64,000 nt of DNA from Azomonas macrocytogenes (GCF_014191985.1 NZ_JACHXI010000007.1:100828-164827), one strand, 5' to 3'. Shown: positions 55,314-64,000, counted from the stretch's first letter. Numbers and translations are program-made. The notes: generated by a model from the sequence alone, not told the origin.

Positions 55314-55485
55314 GATACTGGCGCGCGCCGCTTGTCCCCGATTATGTCAAGCCATGAGGGCATGGCAATACGGATCACGGCGCTATCTCCATTGCGCAGA
55401 TGAATCGAGTACCTCCTTGCCATCGAGGCCTTTTGTTCAATCGCCAGTGGTTTTCATAACGAATCGATTGAGCGCTGGAATAGAT

Positions 55486-57651
55486 ATGACCACCAGGAAG
55501 GTATCGTGCTTATTGCTTGCCCCTTTGCTCCTTGTGTGCGAGCAGGCCGCCCTGGCCGAGGAGACGGAAATCGAACTGCCTTCTCTTTCTATCGAAGAGG
55601 AATTTCAGGACCCTCAAGCGGAGACCCTGGAGGGAACGGAAGAGCAGGGTTATCGCGTCGGCAGCGCCAATGCGGGGGTGCTGGGCAAGCTGCCGCTGAA
55701 GGATACGCCTTACTCGATCAACGCGACCTCTGCTGCGCTGATCAAAAACCTTCAGGCGCAGTCCGTGGCCGATGCCCTGAAGTACAACCCAACGGTGAAC
55801 TCAGCCAGTGGTGGCGATTCGGTGGGCGGCGGCGGAGCCTTTCAGATTCGTGGCTTTGTCAGTGAAAACAACGAATCCTTTATCGACGGTGTGCGCATGT
55901 ATGCTCGCGCGCCGATGGAGGACAAAGAGCGGATCGAAGTGCTCAATGGCTCGGCCAGTTTTCTCTATGGCTTTGCCAATCCGGCGGGCTTGGTTAACTA
56001 CACTCTCAAGCGCCCAACGGCACAACGGCTTGCCACCTTCACCACCGGCCTTTATGGCGGCAAGCAGGTTTATGGCCATGTCGATTTAGGCGGGCCGATT
56101 GACTCGCAAAATAGATTTGGCTATCGCCTTAACGTGGTAAAAGTTGGCAAGGGCGAAACGGCGGTTAATGAGCAGCATCATGGTCGCTACCTGCTCAGCG
56201 GTGCGTTGGACTGGAATATCTCTCCAGACACCCGTTTGGCGCTGGATTACTCGCACTTTTACGCCGATGTTGAACATGGTGACGATACCTTCACCGTCGG
56301 CAACAAAGTCACCAGCATTCCCCATGCCCCGGATGCCACCAAGAACTACTCACCAGCCTACAGCATTTCCAGAGATGGCTATCGGCGCTACGGTATAGAG
56401 TTCGATTCACGGCTGAATGACATTTTTACCATTCGTAGCAAATTCAACTACACCCGCATCCTAACCTACCGGCGGCGGGCGGCTAACAACATCATCACCA
56501 ACGATGGCGACTACACCATGTCGCGCAGTTACCGGGAAAGTATCAGGTTCGGGCGGGCGGGTAATATTTTTCTAGATGCCAATATCAACACGGGACCTAT
56601 TGCCCATGTGGTTACCTTGGGTTTCTCGGCAGAAGATGGCAACACCAAGAACGCCTATCCCTATGCCAGCAAGAAAATTTCCTTTCCGGGCATCAACAAC
56701 CTCTACCATCAAGATCCCTACCCTGACGATGTAGTCGGTGATACCCGTGGCCGCGCCAATCGTAACGTTGAAAAGCTGCGCATGACCTCCACCACTCTCG
56801 CTGACCGGATCACCTTCAACGAGCAGTGGTCGGCGATCATCGGGGCCAGTCACATCACCATCGTCGATCGCAACAAGAGCTACAGCAACTACCTGAAGAC
56901 CGGCACTTTCAGCCGTCAGCCCAAAAATGACAAAGAACGCACGACTCCCAGTTTTGCCTTGACCTACAAGCCGCTGTCCAACCTTAGCCTCTATGCCTCC
57001 TATATAGAATCCTTGCAAAAAGGCGATACGGCACCAAGCACTGCCACCAATGCCGATGAAGTCATGTCGCCCTATATGAGTCGGCAGGTGGAGGCGGGGA
57101 TCAAAAGCACTTGGGGCGAGATGGACCTGAATGTGGCAGCGTTTCGAATCAAGAAACGCAATGCCTACACAGACCTGGTCACCAATATGTTCAAAATGGA
57201 CGGTCAGGAAATCCATAACGGCCTGGAGGTCGTCGCCACCGGCAAGGTGACCCGCAACCTGACCATGACTGGCGGCTTTACGCTGATGAAAGCCTACATC
57301 GACAAGGCGACTGACCACGCCTTGAAGGACAAGACGCCCCAGGGCGTCCCGGAAAAGATTGCCCGGCTGTATGGCGAATATGCACTGGATCAAGTGCCGG
57401 GTTTGACTCTGACTGGCGGGCTTTCCTACACCGGTAAAATTTATGTCGATAGCCTGAACAAGCTACCGATCCCCTCAGTGTTCACCGGGGATATCGGCGC
57501 CCGCTACAAGATGGACGTGTTCGGCAAGGGAATCACCTATCGCCTCAATGTTTCCAATCTATGGGGCCACGACTACTGGACTACCGTGGGCGGCACCATG
57601 TCACTGGGAACCCCGCGTAATGTCGCCCTGTCAGCTACGCTGGATCTCTAG
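55486..57651 (+). CDS. TonB-dependent siderophore receptor 1
   Basis: This is an outer-membrane receptor of 721 residues. The ATG at 55486 gives a clean signal peptide (MTTRKVSCLLLAPLLLVCEQ, cleaved near AALA). There is no STN signalling domain, so it is a plain transporter without surface signalling. The TonB-box region may be EIELPSLSIEE. The plug spans about 60-175 (LPLKDTPYSINATSAAL, FQIRGFVSENNESFIDGV, EVLNGSASFLYGFANPAG) and the 22-strand barrel the rest. It ends in LSATLDL, without the usual terminal Phe or Trp. It is highly similar to receptor 2. Plug style recalls FhuE/FoxA-type hydroxamate receptors, but the ligand is unknown. Confidence 0.9.
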   Translation: MTTRKVSCLLLAPLLLVCEQAALAEETEIELPSLSIEEEFQDPQAETLEGTEEQGYRVGSANAGVLGKLPLKDTPYSINATSAALIKNLQAQSVADALKYNPTVNSASGGDSVGGGGAFQIRGFVSENNESFIDGVRMYARAPMEDKERIEVLNGSASFLYGFANPAGLVNYTLKRPTAQRLATFTTGLYGGKQVYGHVDLGGPIDSQNRFGYRLNVVKVGKGETAVNEQHHGRYLLSGALDWNISPDTRLALDYSHFYADVEHGDDTFTVGNKVTSIPHAPDATKNYSPAYSISRDGYRRYGIEFDSRLNDIFTIRSKFNYTRILTYRRRAANNIITNDGDYTMSRSYRESIRFGRAGNIFLDANINTGPIAHVVTLGFSAEDGNTKNAYPYASKKISFPGINNLYHQDPYPDDVVGDTRGRANRNVEKLRMTSTTLADRITFNEQWSAIIGASHITIVDRNKSYSNYLKTGTFSRQPKNDKERTTPSFALTYKPLSNLSLYASYIESLQKGDTAPSTATNADEVMSPYMSRQVEAGIKSTWGEMDLNVAAFRIKKRNAYTDLVTNMFKMDGQEIHNGLEVVATGKVTRNLTMTGGFTLMKAYIDKATDHALKDKTPQGVPEKIARLYGEYALDQVPGLTLTGGLSYTGKIYVDSLNKLPIPSVFTGDIGARYKMDVFGKGITYRLNVSNLWGHDYWTTVGGTMSLGTPRNVALSATLDL

Positions 57652-57657
57652 ACTAAG

Positions 57658-58566
57658 TTAACCGTGAAGGCCGAATGGCGGTTTTCTGAAATAGGCGCTC
57701 AGCGCTTCGATGAACAGGGCGGTCTTGCGTGATTGCACGCTGCGGACCGGGTGAATGGCAAAGAAGGATACCGGCTCCGGCTCATAGGCTGCGAGCACGC
57801 GGACGAGGCGACCGGCTTCGAGATGCTCGGCGACTTCCCACCAGGATTTCTGGGCCAGCCCCAGCCCCCTGAGCGCCCACGCTACGGGGAGTTCCGAGTT
57901 GGTCGAAGCCAGCGCGCCTTCCACCCGCAGCATGTCGGCCCGGCCGGCATGGGCAAAGTGCCATTGCGCATACAGATGCGGTTCGTTGTTGAAGATCAGA
58001 CAGGCATGCTCGCGAAGATTCTCAGGCCGCTCCGGTACGCCGTGCCGGTCCAGGTATGCCGGGCTGGCAACTACCACGCGGCGCATATCGAACAACCGGC
58101 AGCCGACCAGGTTGCTGTCGATGACCGGACCACCGCGAATGGCCACGTCGAATCCTTCGCCAACCACATTGGCGAAGCGATCCTCAAGCGTCAGGTGGAT
58201 GCGAATCTGCGGATGCTGCTGGCTGAAATCGCCCACGAAAGGCGCGATGTGATGCCGTCCGAGTGGCGTGGGGGCGGTAACCCGCAAGGTGCCGCGCGGT
58301 ATTGCGCTTTCTTCCATCACGCAGGCTTCCATGGCCGCGATGTCGTCGAGAATTTGGATCACCCGTTCCAGGTAGACCGCACCGGCCTCGGTCAGCGTCT
58401 GGCTGCGCGTGGTGCGGTTGAGCAACTTGACGCCCAGGCGACGTTCCAGGCCGGCAATGCGATCACTGATCACTGAGGTCGCAAGGCCCAGACGGCGGGA
58501 GGCGGCGGAAAGGCCTCCGTATCTGGCGACTTCGACAAAGATAGCCATGGTGCTGATGTCGTGCAT
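57658..58566 (-). CDS. LysR-family transcriptional regulator
   Basis: This is a 302-residue LysR-type regulator of the CrgA/DmlR-like group. The winged helix-turn-helix is at about 5-65 (FVEVARYGGLSAASRRLG, SDRIAGLERRLGVKLLNRTT, TEAGAVYLERV). The periplasmic-binding-like effector domain follows at about 90-295 (GTLRVTAPTPLGRHH, DVAIRGG). It lies between the two receptors: convergent with receptor 1 (six bases apart) and divergent from receptor 2 (383 bases). It probably controls receptor 2 and, since unit A's regulator is broken, perhaps receptor 1 as well. Iron receptors are more often run by AraC or ECF systems, so a LysR partner is unusual. Confidence 0.92.
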   Translation of the reverse strand: MHDISTMAIFVEVARYGGLSAASRRLGLATSVISDRIAGLERRLGVKLLNRTTRSQTLTEAGAVYLERVIQILDDIAAMEACVMEESAIPRGTLRVTAPTPLGRHHIAPFVGDFSQQHPQIRIHLTLEDRFANVVGEGFDVAIRGGPVIDSNLVGCRLFDMRRVVVASPAYLDRHGVPERPENLREHACLIFNNEPHLYAQWHFAHAGRADMLRVEGALASTNSELPVAWALRGLGLAQKSWWEVAEHLEAGRLVRVLAAYEPEPVSFFAIHPVRSVQSRKTALFIEALSAYFRKPPFGLHG

Positions 58567-58949
58567 GGATTATCCGGAATTTCCGTAAGGCTATTACGAG
58601 AATACCTCATTTTCATTTGATTATTATTCTCAATAATAGCGATCACCACTTGCTCTCAATTGTGTCAAGCCATGTGGGCGTGGCAAGTGGCAATTAAACA
58701 TTTCAAAACGTGTAGACCGATTATCGGATAGCCGGTGATATCAGGGTCGTTGCGTTTGGGTGGAATCGGAAGAAGGTGAGTGTGGAAACGCCTTCAGCCG
58801 ATACCGGACGCCTGGCTCCTCGGTGATGCATATCGATACGGATCACGACGCTATCGCCATTGTGCAGATGAATCGAGCACCTCCTTGGATCAAGGTCTTT
58901 GTTCAATCGCCAGTGGTTTCCCTAACGAATCGATTGAGCGCTGGAATAT
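58567..58949. promoter_or_regulatory. Divergent lysR/receptor 2 control region
   Basis: This 383-base region has no gene. It shares its two ends with the unit A counterpart (55248-55485) but carries 150 extra bases at 58687-58836. The shared Fur-like site is at 58613-58631. A conserved segment near CGATTGAGCGCTGGAATA precedes both receptor starts, weak as a ribosome-binding site. Confidence 0.55.
58613..58631. promoter_or_regulatory. Fur-box-like site upstream of receptor 2
   Basis: This site is identical in sequence to 55295-55313 and keeps its position next to the lysR start, although neighbouring bases have diverged. Preservation in both units suggests function. Confidence 0.45.
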
Positions 58950-61103
58950 ATGATCAACAGGAAGGTGTCGCACTTATTGCTTGCCCCTTTGCTCCTAGTG
59001 TGCGAACAGGCCGCCCTGGCCGATGAGACGGAAATCGAACTGCCTTCTCTTTCTATCGAAGAAGACTTTCAGGAGACCTTGTCAGGAACGGAAGAGCAGG
59101 GCTATCGCGCTGGCAGTGCCAGTGCGGGAGTGCTGGGCAAGCTACCGCTGAAGGATACGCCTTATTCGGTCAACGTCACCTCCAGCAGTCTGATGAAGAA
59201 TATCCAGGCCCAGTCCGTTTCGGAGGCCCTGAAGTACAACCCGACGGTGAACTCGGGCTATGGCGGCAATACCATCGGCGGCGGCGGCGCTTTTCAGATC
59301 CGTGGCTTCATCAGCGAAAACAACGAGTCCTTTATCGATGGTGTTCGCGTGTACTCCCGCGCGCCGTTGGAGGACAAGGAACGGATCGAGGTGCTGAATG
59401 GCTCCAGCAGCTTTCTGTATGGCTTTGCCAACCCTGCCGGGATCGTCAACTACACCCTCAAGCGGCCGACCGCGCAACCGCTCGCCAGCCTGACCACGGG
59501 CGTTTATGGCGGCAGGCAGGCCTATGTCCATGGCGACTTCGGTGGGCCCATCGATTCGGAAAACACCTTTGGCTACCGCCTCAACGTCGTCAAGGTCAGT
59601 AACGGAGAAACCGCTGTCAATAAACAGCATCATGGCCGCTACCTGCTCAGTGGCGCCCTGGACTGGAATATCTCCCCCGACACACGCTGGTCGTTTGATT
59701 ATTCGCGTTTCCAGGCCGATATCGACCATGGCGACGATACCTTCGCCGTACGCAATACAGTGACCAGCATCCCCCATGCTCCGGATGCCAGCAAGAATTA
59801 CGTACCGTCCTATTCTGTCAACAGGGATGGCTATCGACGCTACGGCATGGCGTTCGATTCCCGGCTCAACGACATCTTTTCCATCCGCAGCAAACTGATC
59901 TACAACCGCATCAATACCTACCGGCATCGCGCCGAGAACGGGATTATCTCTAACGATGGCGACTACACCATGTCGCGCAATTATTATGAAAGTATGAAGT
60001 TCAATCGGGCGGGCAATATCTTCCTGGACGCAAATATCGACACAGGACTCATTGCCCATGTGTTTACCCTGGGGTTCTCGGGGGAAGACACCAACACCAA
60101 GTACGCCTATCCCTACGCCAACAAGAACATCACGTTTCCAGGCATCAACAACCTGTATCATCAAGACCCTTATCCTGTCGATGTACCTGACGATACCCGT
60201 GGCCATGCTAAGCGGAATACCGAAAAATTGCGCATGACGTCCACCACACTGGCTGATCGGATCACCTTCAACGAGCAGTGGTCGGCGATCATCGGTATCA
60301 GCCACATCACCATCGTCGATCGCAACAAGAGCTACAGCAACTACCTGAAGACCGGTACCTTCACCCGGCGGCCAAAAAATGACAAAGAGCGCACGACGCC
60401 CAGCCTGGCCCTGACCTACAAGCCCCTGTCCAATCTCAGTCTCTACGCCTCCTATATCGAATCCCTGCAGAAGGGCGATACGGCGCCGAGCAACGCTGCC
60501 AATGCCGATGAAGTCTTGTCACCCTATATGAGTCGGCAGGTGGAGGCGGGGATCAAAAGCACCTGGGGCGAGATGGACCTGAATGTGGCAGCGTTTCGAA
60601 TCAAGAAACGCAATGCCTACACAGACCTGGTCACCAATATCTTCAAAATGGACGGTCAGGAAATCCATAACGGTCTGGAAGTGGTCGCCACCGGCAAGCT
60701 GACCCGCAACCTGACCATGACTGGCGGCTTTACGCTGATGAAAGCCTACATCGACAAGGCGACTGACCACGCCTTGAAAGACAAGACGCCCCAGGGGGTA
60801 CCGGAAAAGATCGCGCGGCTGTATAGCGAATATGCAGTGGACCAGCTACCCGGCCTGACTTTGACCGGAGGGTTGTCCTACACGGGCAAGATCTACGTCG
60901 ACAGCCTGAACAAGCTATCGATCCCCTCAGTGTTCACAGGCGATATCGGCGCTCGCTACAAGATGAGCGTGGCTGGCAAAGGCATTACTTATCGCCTCAC
61001 TGTCTCCAACCTGTGGGACCACGATTACTGGACCACCTCGGGCGGCTCCCTGTCGCTTGGATCTCCACGCAATGTGGCCCTGTCGGCCACGCTGGATCTC
61101 TAG
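58950..61103 (+). CDS. TonB-dependent siderophore receptor 2
   Basis: This is an outer-membrane receptor of 717 residues and the paralogue of receptor 1. The signal peptide is MINRKVSHLLLAPLLLVCEQ followed by AALA. Plug blocks are LPLKDTPYSVNVTSSSLMKN, FQIRGFISENNESFIDGV and EVLNGSSSFLYGFANPAG. No STN domain is present and the end is again LSATLDL. Differences from receptor 1 concentrate in the plug (A/S changes) and in barrel segments such as HVFTLGFSGEDTNTKYAY, while the region IKSTWGEMDLNVAAFRIKKR onward is identical for long stretches. The intact LysR is its divergent neighbour. Ligand unknown. Confidence 0.9.
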   Translation: MINRKVSHLLLAPLLLVCEQAALADETEIELPSLSIEEDFQETLSGTEEQGYRAGSASAGVLGKLPLKDTPYSVNVTSSSLMKNIQAQSVSEALKYNPTVNSGYGGNTIGGGGAFQIRGFISENNESFIDGVRVYSRAPLEDKERIEVLNGSSSFLYGFANPAGIVNYTLKRPTAQPLASLTTGVYGGRQAYVHGDFGGPIDSENTFGYRLNVVKVSNGETAVNKQHHGRYLLSGALDWNISPDTRWSFDYSRFQADIDHGDDTFAVRNTVTSIPHAPDASKNYVPSYSVNRDGYRRYGMAFDSRLNDIFSIRSKLIYNRINTYRHRAENGIISNDGDYTMSRNYYESMKFNRAGNIFLDANIDTGLIAHVFTLGFSGEDTNTKYAYPYANKNITFPGINNLYHQDPYPVDVPDDTRGHAKRNTEKLRMTSTTLADRITFNEQWSAIIGISHITIVDRNKSYSNYLKTGTFTRRPKNDKERTTPSLALTYKPLSNLSLYASYIESLQKGDTAPSNAANADEVLSPYMSRQVEAGIKSTWGEMDLNVAAFRIKKRNAYTDLVTNIFKMDGQEIHNGLEVVATGKLTRNLTMTGGFTLMKAYIDKATDHALKDKTPQGVPEKIARLYSEYAVDQLPGLTLTGGLSYTGKIYVDSLNKLSIPSVFTGDIGARYKMSVAGKGITYRLTVSNLWDHDYWTTSGGSLSLGSPRNVALSATLDL

Positions 61104-61394
61104 CCTGACGACGAGGCGGTTCGGCATCGCTCCGGGTGATCGCTGCTCGCTCGGACGCTTCTTTACCTGTTCCGCAGTCTGGCCCCCGTGTCGGGCCTGC
61201 GTCGGGAACCGCTTGCTGTCCGGCAGGACGAGAGAACGAGCTTGTCGATGAACTCCATGAGCGTTGATCTTTGCTGTATTTAAAGACAGCATCAGGATCC
61301 ATTCCGGTATCCGCAAGTCCAACTAACCGGTCAGTTCCGTTGTGGGCGAGAAAGCCTCGACGCAGCGGGTATGCACGTACATAAAGGAGTTCGC
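61104..61394. other. Intergenic region before the TM2 gene
   Basis: These 291 bases have no recognised gene, no strong terminator for receptor 2 and no clear promoter. Short frames on both strands have no support. Confidence 0.4.
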
Positions 61395-61793
61395 ATGCAA
61401 CAACAGGATACCCATAGCAAGGTAATCGGCTATCTGCTGTGGATTTTCGGCTTTCTCGGTGCGCACCGTTTCTACTATGGCAGGCCGGTGAGCGGAACGA
61501 TCTGGTTCTTCACGCTAGGTCTGTTGTTCGTCGGCTGGATCATCGACCTGTTTCTGATTCCGTCGATGGACCGGGAAGCGGACCTGCGCTTTCAGTCCGG
61601 CCCGGTCGACTACAACATTGCCTGGATTCTGCTGACCTTTCTCGGGGTATTTGGCATTCACCGCATGTACCAGGGCAAGTGGTTGACCGGAATTCTCTAC
61701 CTGTGTACCGGTGGGTTGTTCTTCGTTGGCGTGCTGTACGATTTCTGGACGCTGAATGACCAGGTTTCCCTGCGCAATGCTCAGCGTGCCTGA
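61395..61793 (+). CDS. TM2-domain membrane protein
   Basis: This 132-residue protein has two TM2-type units: GYLLWIFGFLGAHRFYYGRP with the following helix, and ILLTFLGVFGIHRMYQGKW with GILYLCTGGLFFVG. Each unit has the G-x-H-R-F/M-Y-x-G turn typical of TM2 domains. About four transmembrane helices are expected. AAAGGAG stands six bases before the ATG at 61395, a very strong start; the upstream in-frame ATG at 61371 is weaker. Function is unknown for the family. It is followed by an intrinsic terminator. Confidence 0.87.
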   Translation: MQQQDTHSKVIGYLLWIFGFLGAHRFYYGRPVSGTIWFFTLGLLFVGWIIDLFLIPSMDREADLRFQSGPVDYNIAWILLTFLGVFGIHRMYQGKWLTGILYLCTGGLFFVGVLYDFWTLNDQVSLRNAQRA

Positions 61794-61813
61794 GCCGTTA
61801 CGTCCGCTCGATT

Positions 61814-61838
61814 CGCCGCCAGATGAGCGGCGTTTTCT
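61814..61838 (+). terminator. Intrinsic terminator after the TM2 gene
   Basis: CGCCGC (61814-61819) pairs with GCGGCG (61827-61832) around a seven-base loop and is followed by TTTTCT. An alternative stem CCGCTC/GAGCGG (61804-61809, 61825-61830) overlaps it. It lies 21 bases past the TM2 stop. Confidence 0.7.
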
Positions 61839-63908
61839 ATGAACTGACCGTAGGTTGCTCTTCTTGCAAGAGTTGCTCGCCCAGCTGCCGCGCCGACATC
61901 GGCCGACCGAAGCGGAAACCTTGCAGGGAGTTGCAGCCGAGCCGGGTAAGGAATTCCTGCTGCTCGGCTGTTTCCACGCCTTCGGCGACGACCTTCAGAT
62001 TCAGGGTACGGCCCAGGGCGATGATCGCTGAGATGATTGCTGCATCCTCGTTGTTGTCGGCCAGATCGTTGATGAAGCCACGGTCGATCTTCAGTTCGCT
62101 GGCCGGCAAGCGCTTGAGATAGAGCAGGCTGGAATAGCCGGTGCCGAAGTCGTCGATAGAAATGTGTACGCCCATGCCGGCCAACTGTTCAAGGGTTACC
62201 AGGGTTGCGTCGGCATCGCGCATGGCCGTGGACTCGGTGATTTCCAGAATCAGGTGGTGTGGTTCCAGTGCATGTTTTTCTAGGGCATTGCGTACCGAGT
62301 CCAGCAATCCGGAATGATTGAATTGCACCGTCGACAGATTCACGGCGACGCTCCAGTCCGTATGGCCGTCGTCGTACCAGCGGCGCATTTGTGCACAGGC
62401 CTCGTCCAGTACCCACTGACCGATGGGGATGATCAAGCCGGTCTTTTCCGCCAGTGGCAGAAACTCGTTTGGCGGGATCAATCCACGGGTCTGATGCTGC
62501 CAGCGCAACAAGGCTTCGGTACCGATGATCGGGCCATCGGGAGCATGCAGTTTGGGTTGGTAATAAAGCAGGAACTCCTTGCGCTCCAGTGCGCGGCGCA
62601 GATCCTGAAGCAGTTGCAGTTGCTCCTGGGCGTTGGTATTCATCGAATGCTCGAAGAAACAGAAGCCGTTTCGCCCCAGATCCTTGGCGTGGTACATGGC
62701 GGCATCCGCATTGATCAGCAACTCGTGCCCATCCTTGCCGTTATCGGGGTAGATGGCGATCCCGATACTGGCCGACACCTCTACTTCATGGCGGGCGATG
62801 CTGTAGGGCTGGGCCAGGGCGTGGATGAGCTTCTCGGCAATCTTCGCCGCATCGGTCGGCTCGCCAACTTCCGCCAGCAGGACGAATTCGTCGCCACCCA
62901 GCCGGGCGATGGTGTCTTGGCTGCGCACGGTGTTGCGGATGCGTTTGGCCACTTCGACCAGCAGCAGATCGCCATGATGATGACCGTAGGCATCATTGAC
63001 GGCTTTGAAGCCGTCCAGATCGAGGAACAGGGTAGCGAATGTGCGCTGCTCACGATGCGCAGTCTGAATCGCCTGACCCAGTCGGTCGCCGAGCAACATA
63101 CGGTTGGGCAGATGGGTCAGCGGATCGTAAAGAGCCATTTGCATGAGCTCGCTGTTGGCTTGCTCCAGTGAGGTGGCCAGGTGTGCGGTACGTTGTTCCA
63201 GGCGGTGATCCAGGACCGAGATGATCAGCGCAATGGCCATCACTGCCAGGGTTACGATGATGACCAGCAAGGCCAGCCAGTTGCTATCGATGCCATTGTT
63301 TGCCGCACCGCAAAAGCTGCCCAGCGGAAATTGCGCGGCGGCCATGCCGGTGTAATGCATACCAGCGATGGCACAACCCATCACCACGGCGGCACCGAGG
63401 CGGCTGTAGATCATCCAGCGCGAATGCTGGCGCAGGTGGAAGGCGATCCACAGGGCTGTGCCCGAAGCCAGCACGGCAATGAGGATCGACAGGGCAAGCC
63501 AGCCCGGGTCATAGACGATGGAGGGCGTCATGTGCAGTGCCTGCATGCCCGTATAGTGCATGGCGGTGATGCCCAGGCCCATCAGGAGCGCACCCAGGGC
63601 CAGGCGCACCCAGGGGAGTTCCTGTTGGCACGCCAGCCAGAGGGCGAACGCCGAAGCACCGATGGCGATCAGCAGGGACAGCAGGGTAGGTTCGATCGCG
63701 TAGCCAAGCGGGATCGGGAGGCTGAAAGCGAGCATGCCGATGAAGTGCATCGACCAGATGCCTAGGCCCATGGCGAAGGCACCACCGATGAACCACCATT
63801 TCACCGAACGACCCGTGGCAGTGAAGACTCGACCGCTCATGTCGAGAGCCGTGTAGGAAGCAAGAATGGCGACGATCAGAGAGAAGGCGACCAGGACTAG
63901 GTTGTAAC
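61837..63908 (-). pseudogene. MHYT-GGDEF-EAL c-di-GMP protein, 5' end removed by IS
   Basis: This is a membrane sensor with three MHYT repeats (SMHFIGM, AMHYTGM, GMHYTGM; about seven helices normally), then GGDEF (ARLGGDEF, intact) and EAL (GTEALLRW, with ITESTAMRDAD and DDFGTGYSSLLYL), so both cyclase and phosphodiesterase modules look functional. The frame is open without a start codon back to 63908 (SYNLVLVAFSLIVAILASYT, which is the first helix). There it meets an IS end at 63909, and the frame hits a TGA inside the IS (63949-63951). The first residues, start codon and promoter are lost. Translation could begin only at the ATG at 63840 (667 residues), which would remove the first helix. 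Residual expression from an IS promoter is possible. Confidence 0.8.
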
Positions 63909-64000
63909 TGAACCTGTCCCCTGAGAACGGACGCCAAGAAGCACGGGGTCAAGCGGCCTGCTTCATCTTCCTGGCATAGTCGTTGGGCGACAGGTAGCCA
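63909..64000 (-). mobile_element. IS3-family element, end only (continues beyond window)
   Basis: The boundary is at 63909, where TGAACCTGTCCCCTGAGAAC begins; TG...CA ends are normal for IS3-family elements. Reading on the minus strand from the window edge, the transposase OrfB C-terminus ends at 63949, about 40 bases before the IS end. The other end, target duplication and orfA lie outside the window. Confidence 0.7.
63949..64000 (-). CDS. IS3-family transposase OrfB, C-terminal tail (partial)
   Basis: The last 16 residues, GYLSPNDYARKMKQAA, are visible before a TGA at 63949-63951. The GYLSP(x)xY(E/A) ending is typical of IS3-family integrase-type transposases. Only the tail is in the window, so completeness cannot be judged. 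Confidence 0.65.
   Translation of the reverse strand, partial: GYLSPNDYARKMKQAA

Larger units (their letters stand above)
54984..57651. repeat. Tandem duplication, unit A
   Basis: Unit A (LysR remnant, divergent promoter region, receptor 1) is homologous to unit B at about 58153-61103. Both units have the same gene order and orientation. The junction of homology at the left edge is near the TCCTTCGCCAAC sequence shared with 58153. Unit A lacks 87 bp and 63 bp inside lysR and 150 bp in the intergenic region compared with unit B. Confidence 0.85.
58153..61103. repeat. Tandem duplication, unit B
   Basis: Unit B (most of lysR, divergent promoter region, receptor 2) is the counterpart of 54984-57651. 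Divergence is uneven: about 275 bp near 60520-60795 is almost identical to unit A, while other receptor parts show many synonymous differences. Confidence 0.85.

Overview
The window is GC-rich chromosomal DNA from a member of the Pseudomonadaceae (Pseudomonas sensu lato). The evidence is the gene content and order: radC / coaBC-dut-algC-argB / pyrE / crc / rph / rpmB-rpmG, the yicC-gmk-rpoZ-spoT-ridA operon, ubiA-ubiC, glpD/glpK-glpR, and a complete agu/spu agmatine-putrescine cluster. Crc, AlgC and SpuABC are hallmark Pseudomonas proteins. No rRNA, tRNA or CRISPR array was seen.

Layout. 1-3243: the end of a FecR-type anti-sigma regulator and a FpvA-like TonB receptor broken by a frameshift. 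3308-8497: folA, a metallophosphoesterase, aidB, a small Rieske protein and ilvD. 8851-13118: glycerol-3-phosphate genes, with glpD divergent from glpK-glpR and GlpR-like operators in between. 13125-16562: rlmI-type methyltransferase, ubiA, ubiC, a MITE-like inverted-repeat element and an HU-family protein. 16697-20807: an I78-type inhibitor lipoprotein, an FtsH-like protease paralogue, and a FecR-domain/OmpA-lipoprotein pair. 20839-25443: ridA-spoT-rpoZ-gmk-yicC, all on the minus strand. 25630-34275: radC, coaBC-dut-algC-argB, pyrE, crc, a DUF4870 protein, rph and rpmB-rpmG. 34316-39116: omega-aminotransferase, gamma-aminoaldehyde dehydrogenase, a single-domain response regulator and a PAS-GGDEF protein with a degenerate active site. 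39325-53556: a persulfide-dioxygenase-like hydrolase and the polyamine region (aguB, aguA, two glutamine synthetase-like genes, spuA, spuC, an ABC importer and an EmrE-type SMR pump). 53581-54852: a predicted glucosylglycerol-3-phosphatase. 54984-61103: a tandem duplication of a LysR/TonB-receptor module, with one LysR copy decayed. 61395-64000: a TM2 protein and an MHYT-GGDEF-EAL protein whose 5' end is cut by an IS3-family insertion running off the window.

How the genes work together. AguA and AguB convert agmatine to putrescine. The two glutamine synthetase-like enzymes, SpuC, the aldehyde dehydrogenase, SpuA and the omega-aminotransferase can carry putrescine through gamma-glutamylated or free intermediates to GABA and onward, while the ABC transporter imports polyamines. 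Translation start sites were moved to internal codons where a ribosome-binding site and family length demanded it (aidB, glpK, glpR, coaBC, pyrE, the omega-aminotransferase, the PAS-GGDEF gene and others).

The parts most worth a second look are the duplicated LysR/receptor module with its mosaic divergence, the IS-truncated MHYT sensor, the FtsH paralogue beside a protease-inhibitor-like lipoprotein, the 155-bp inverted-repeat element before the HU gene, and the SMR pump translationally coupled to a polyamine importer.
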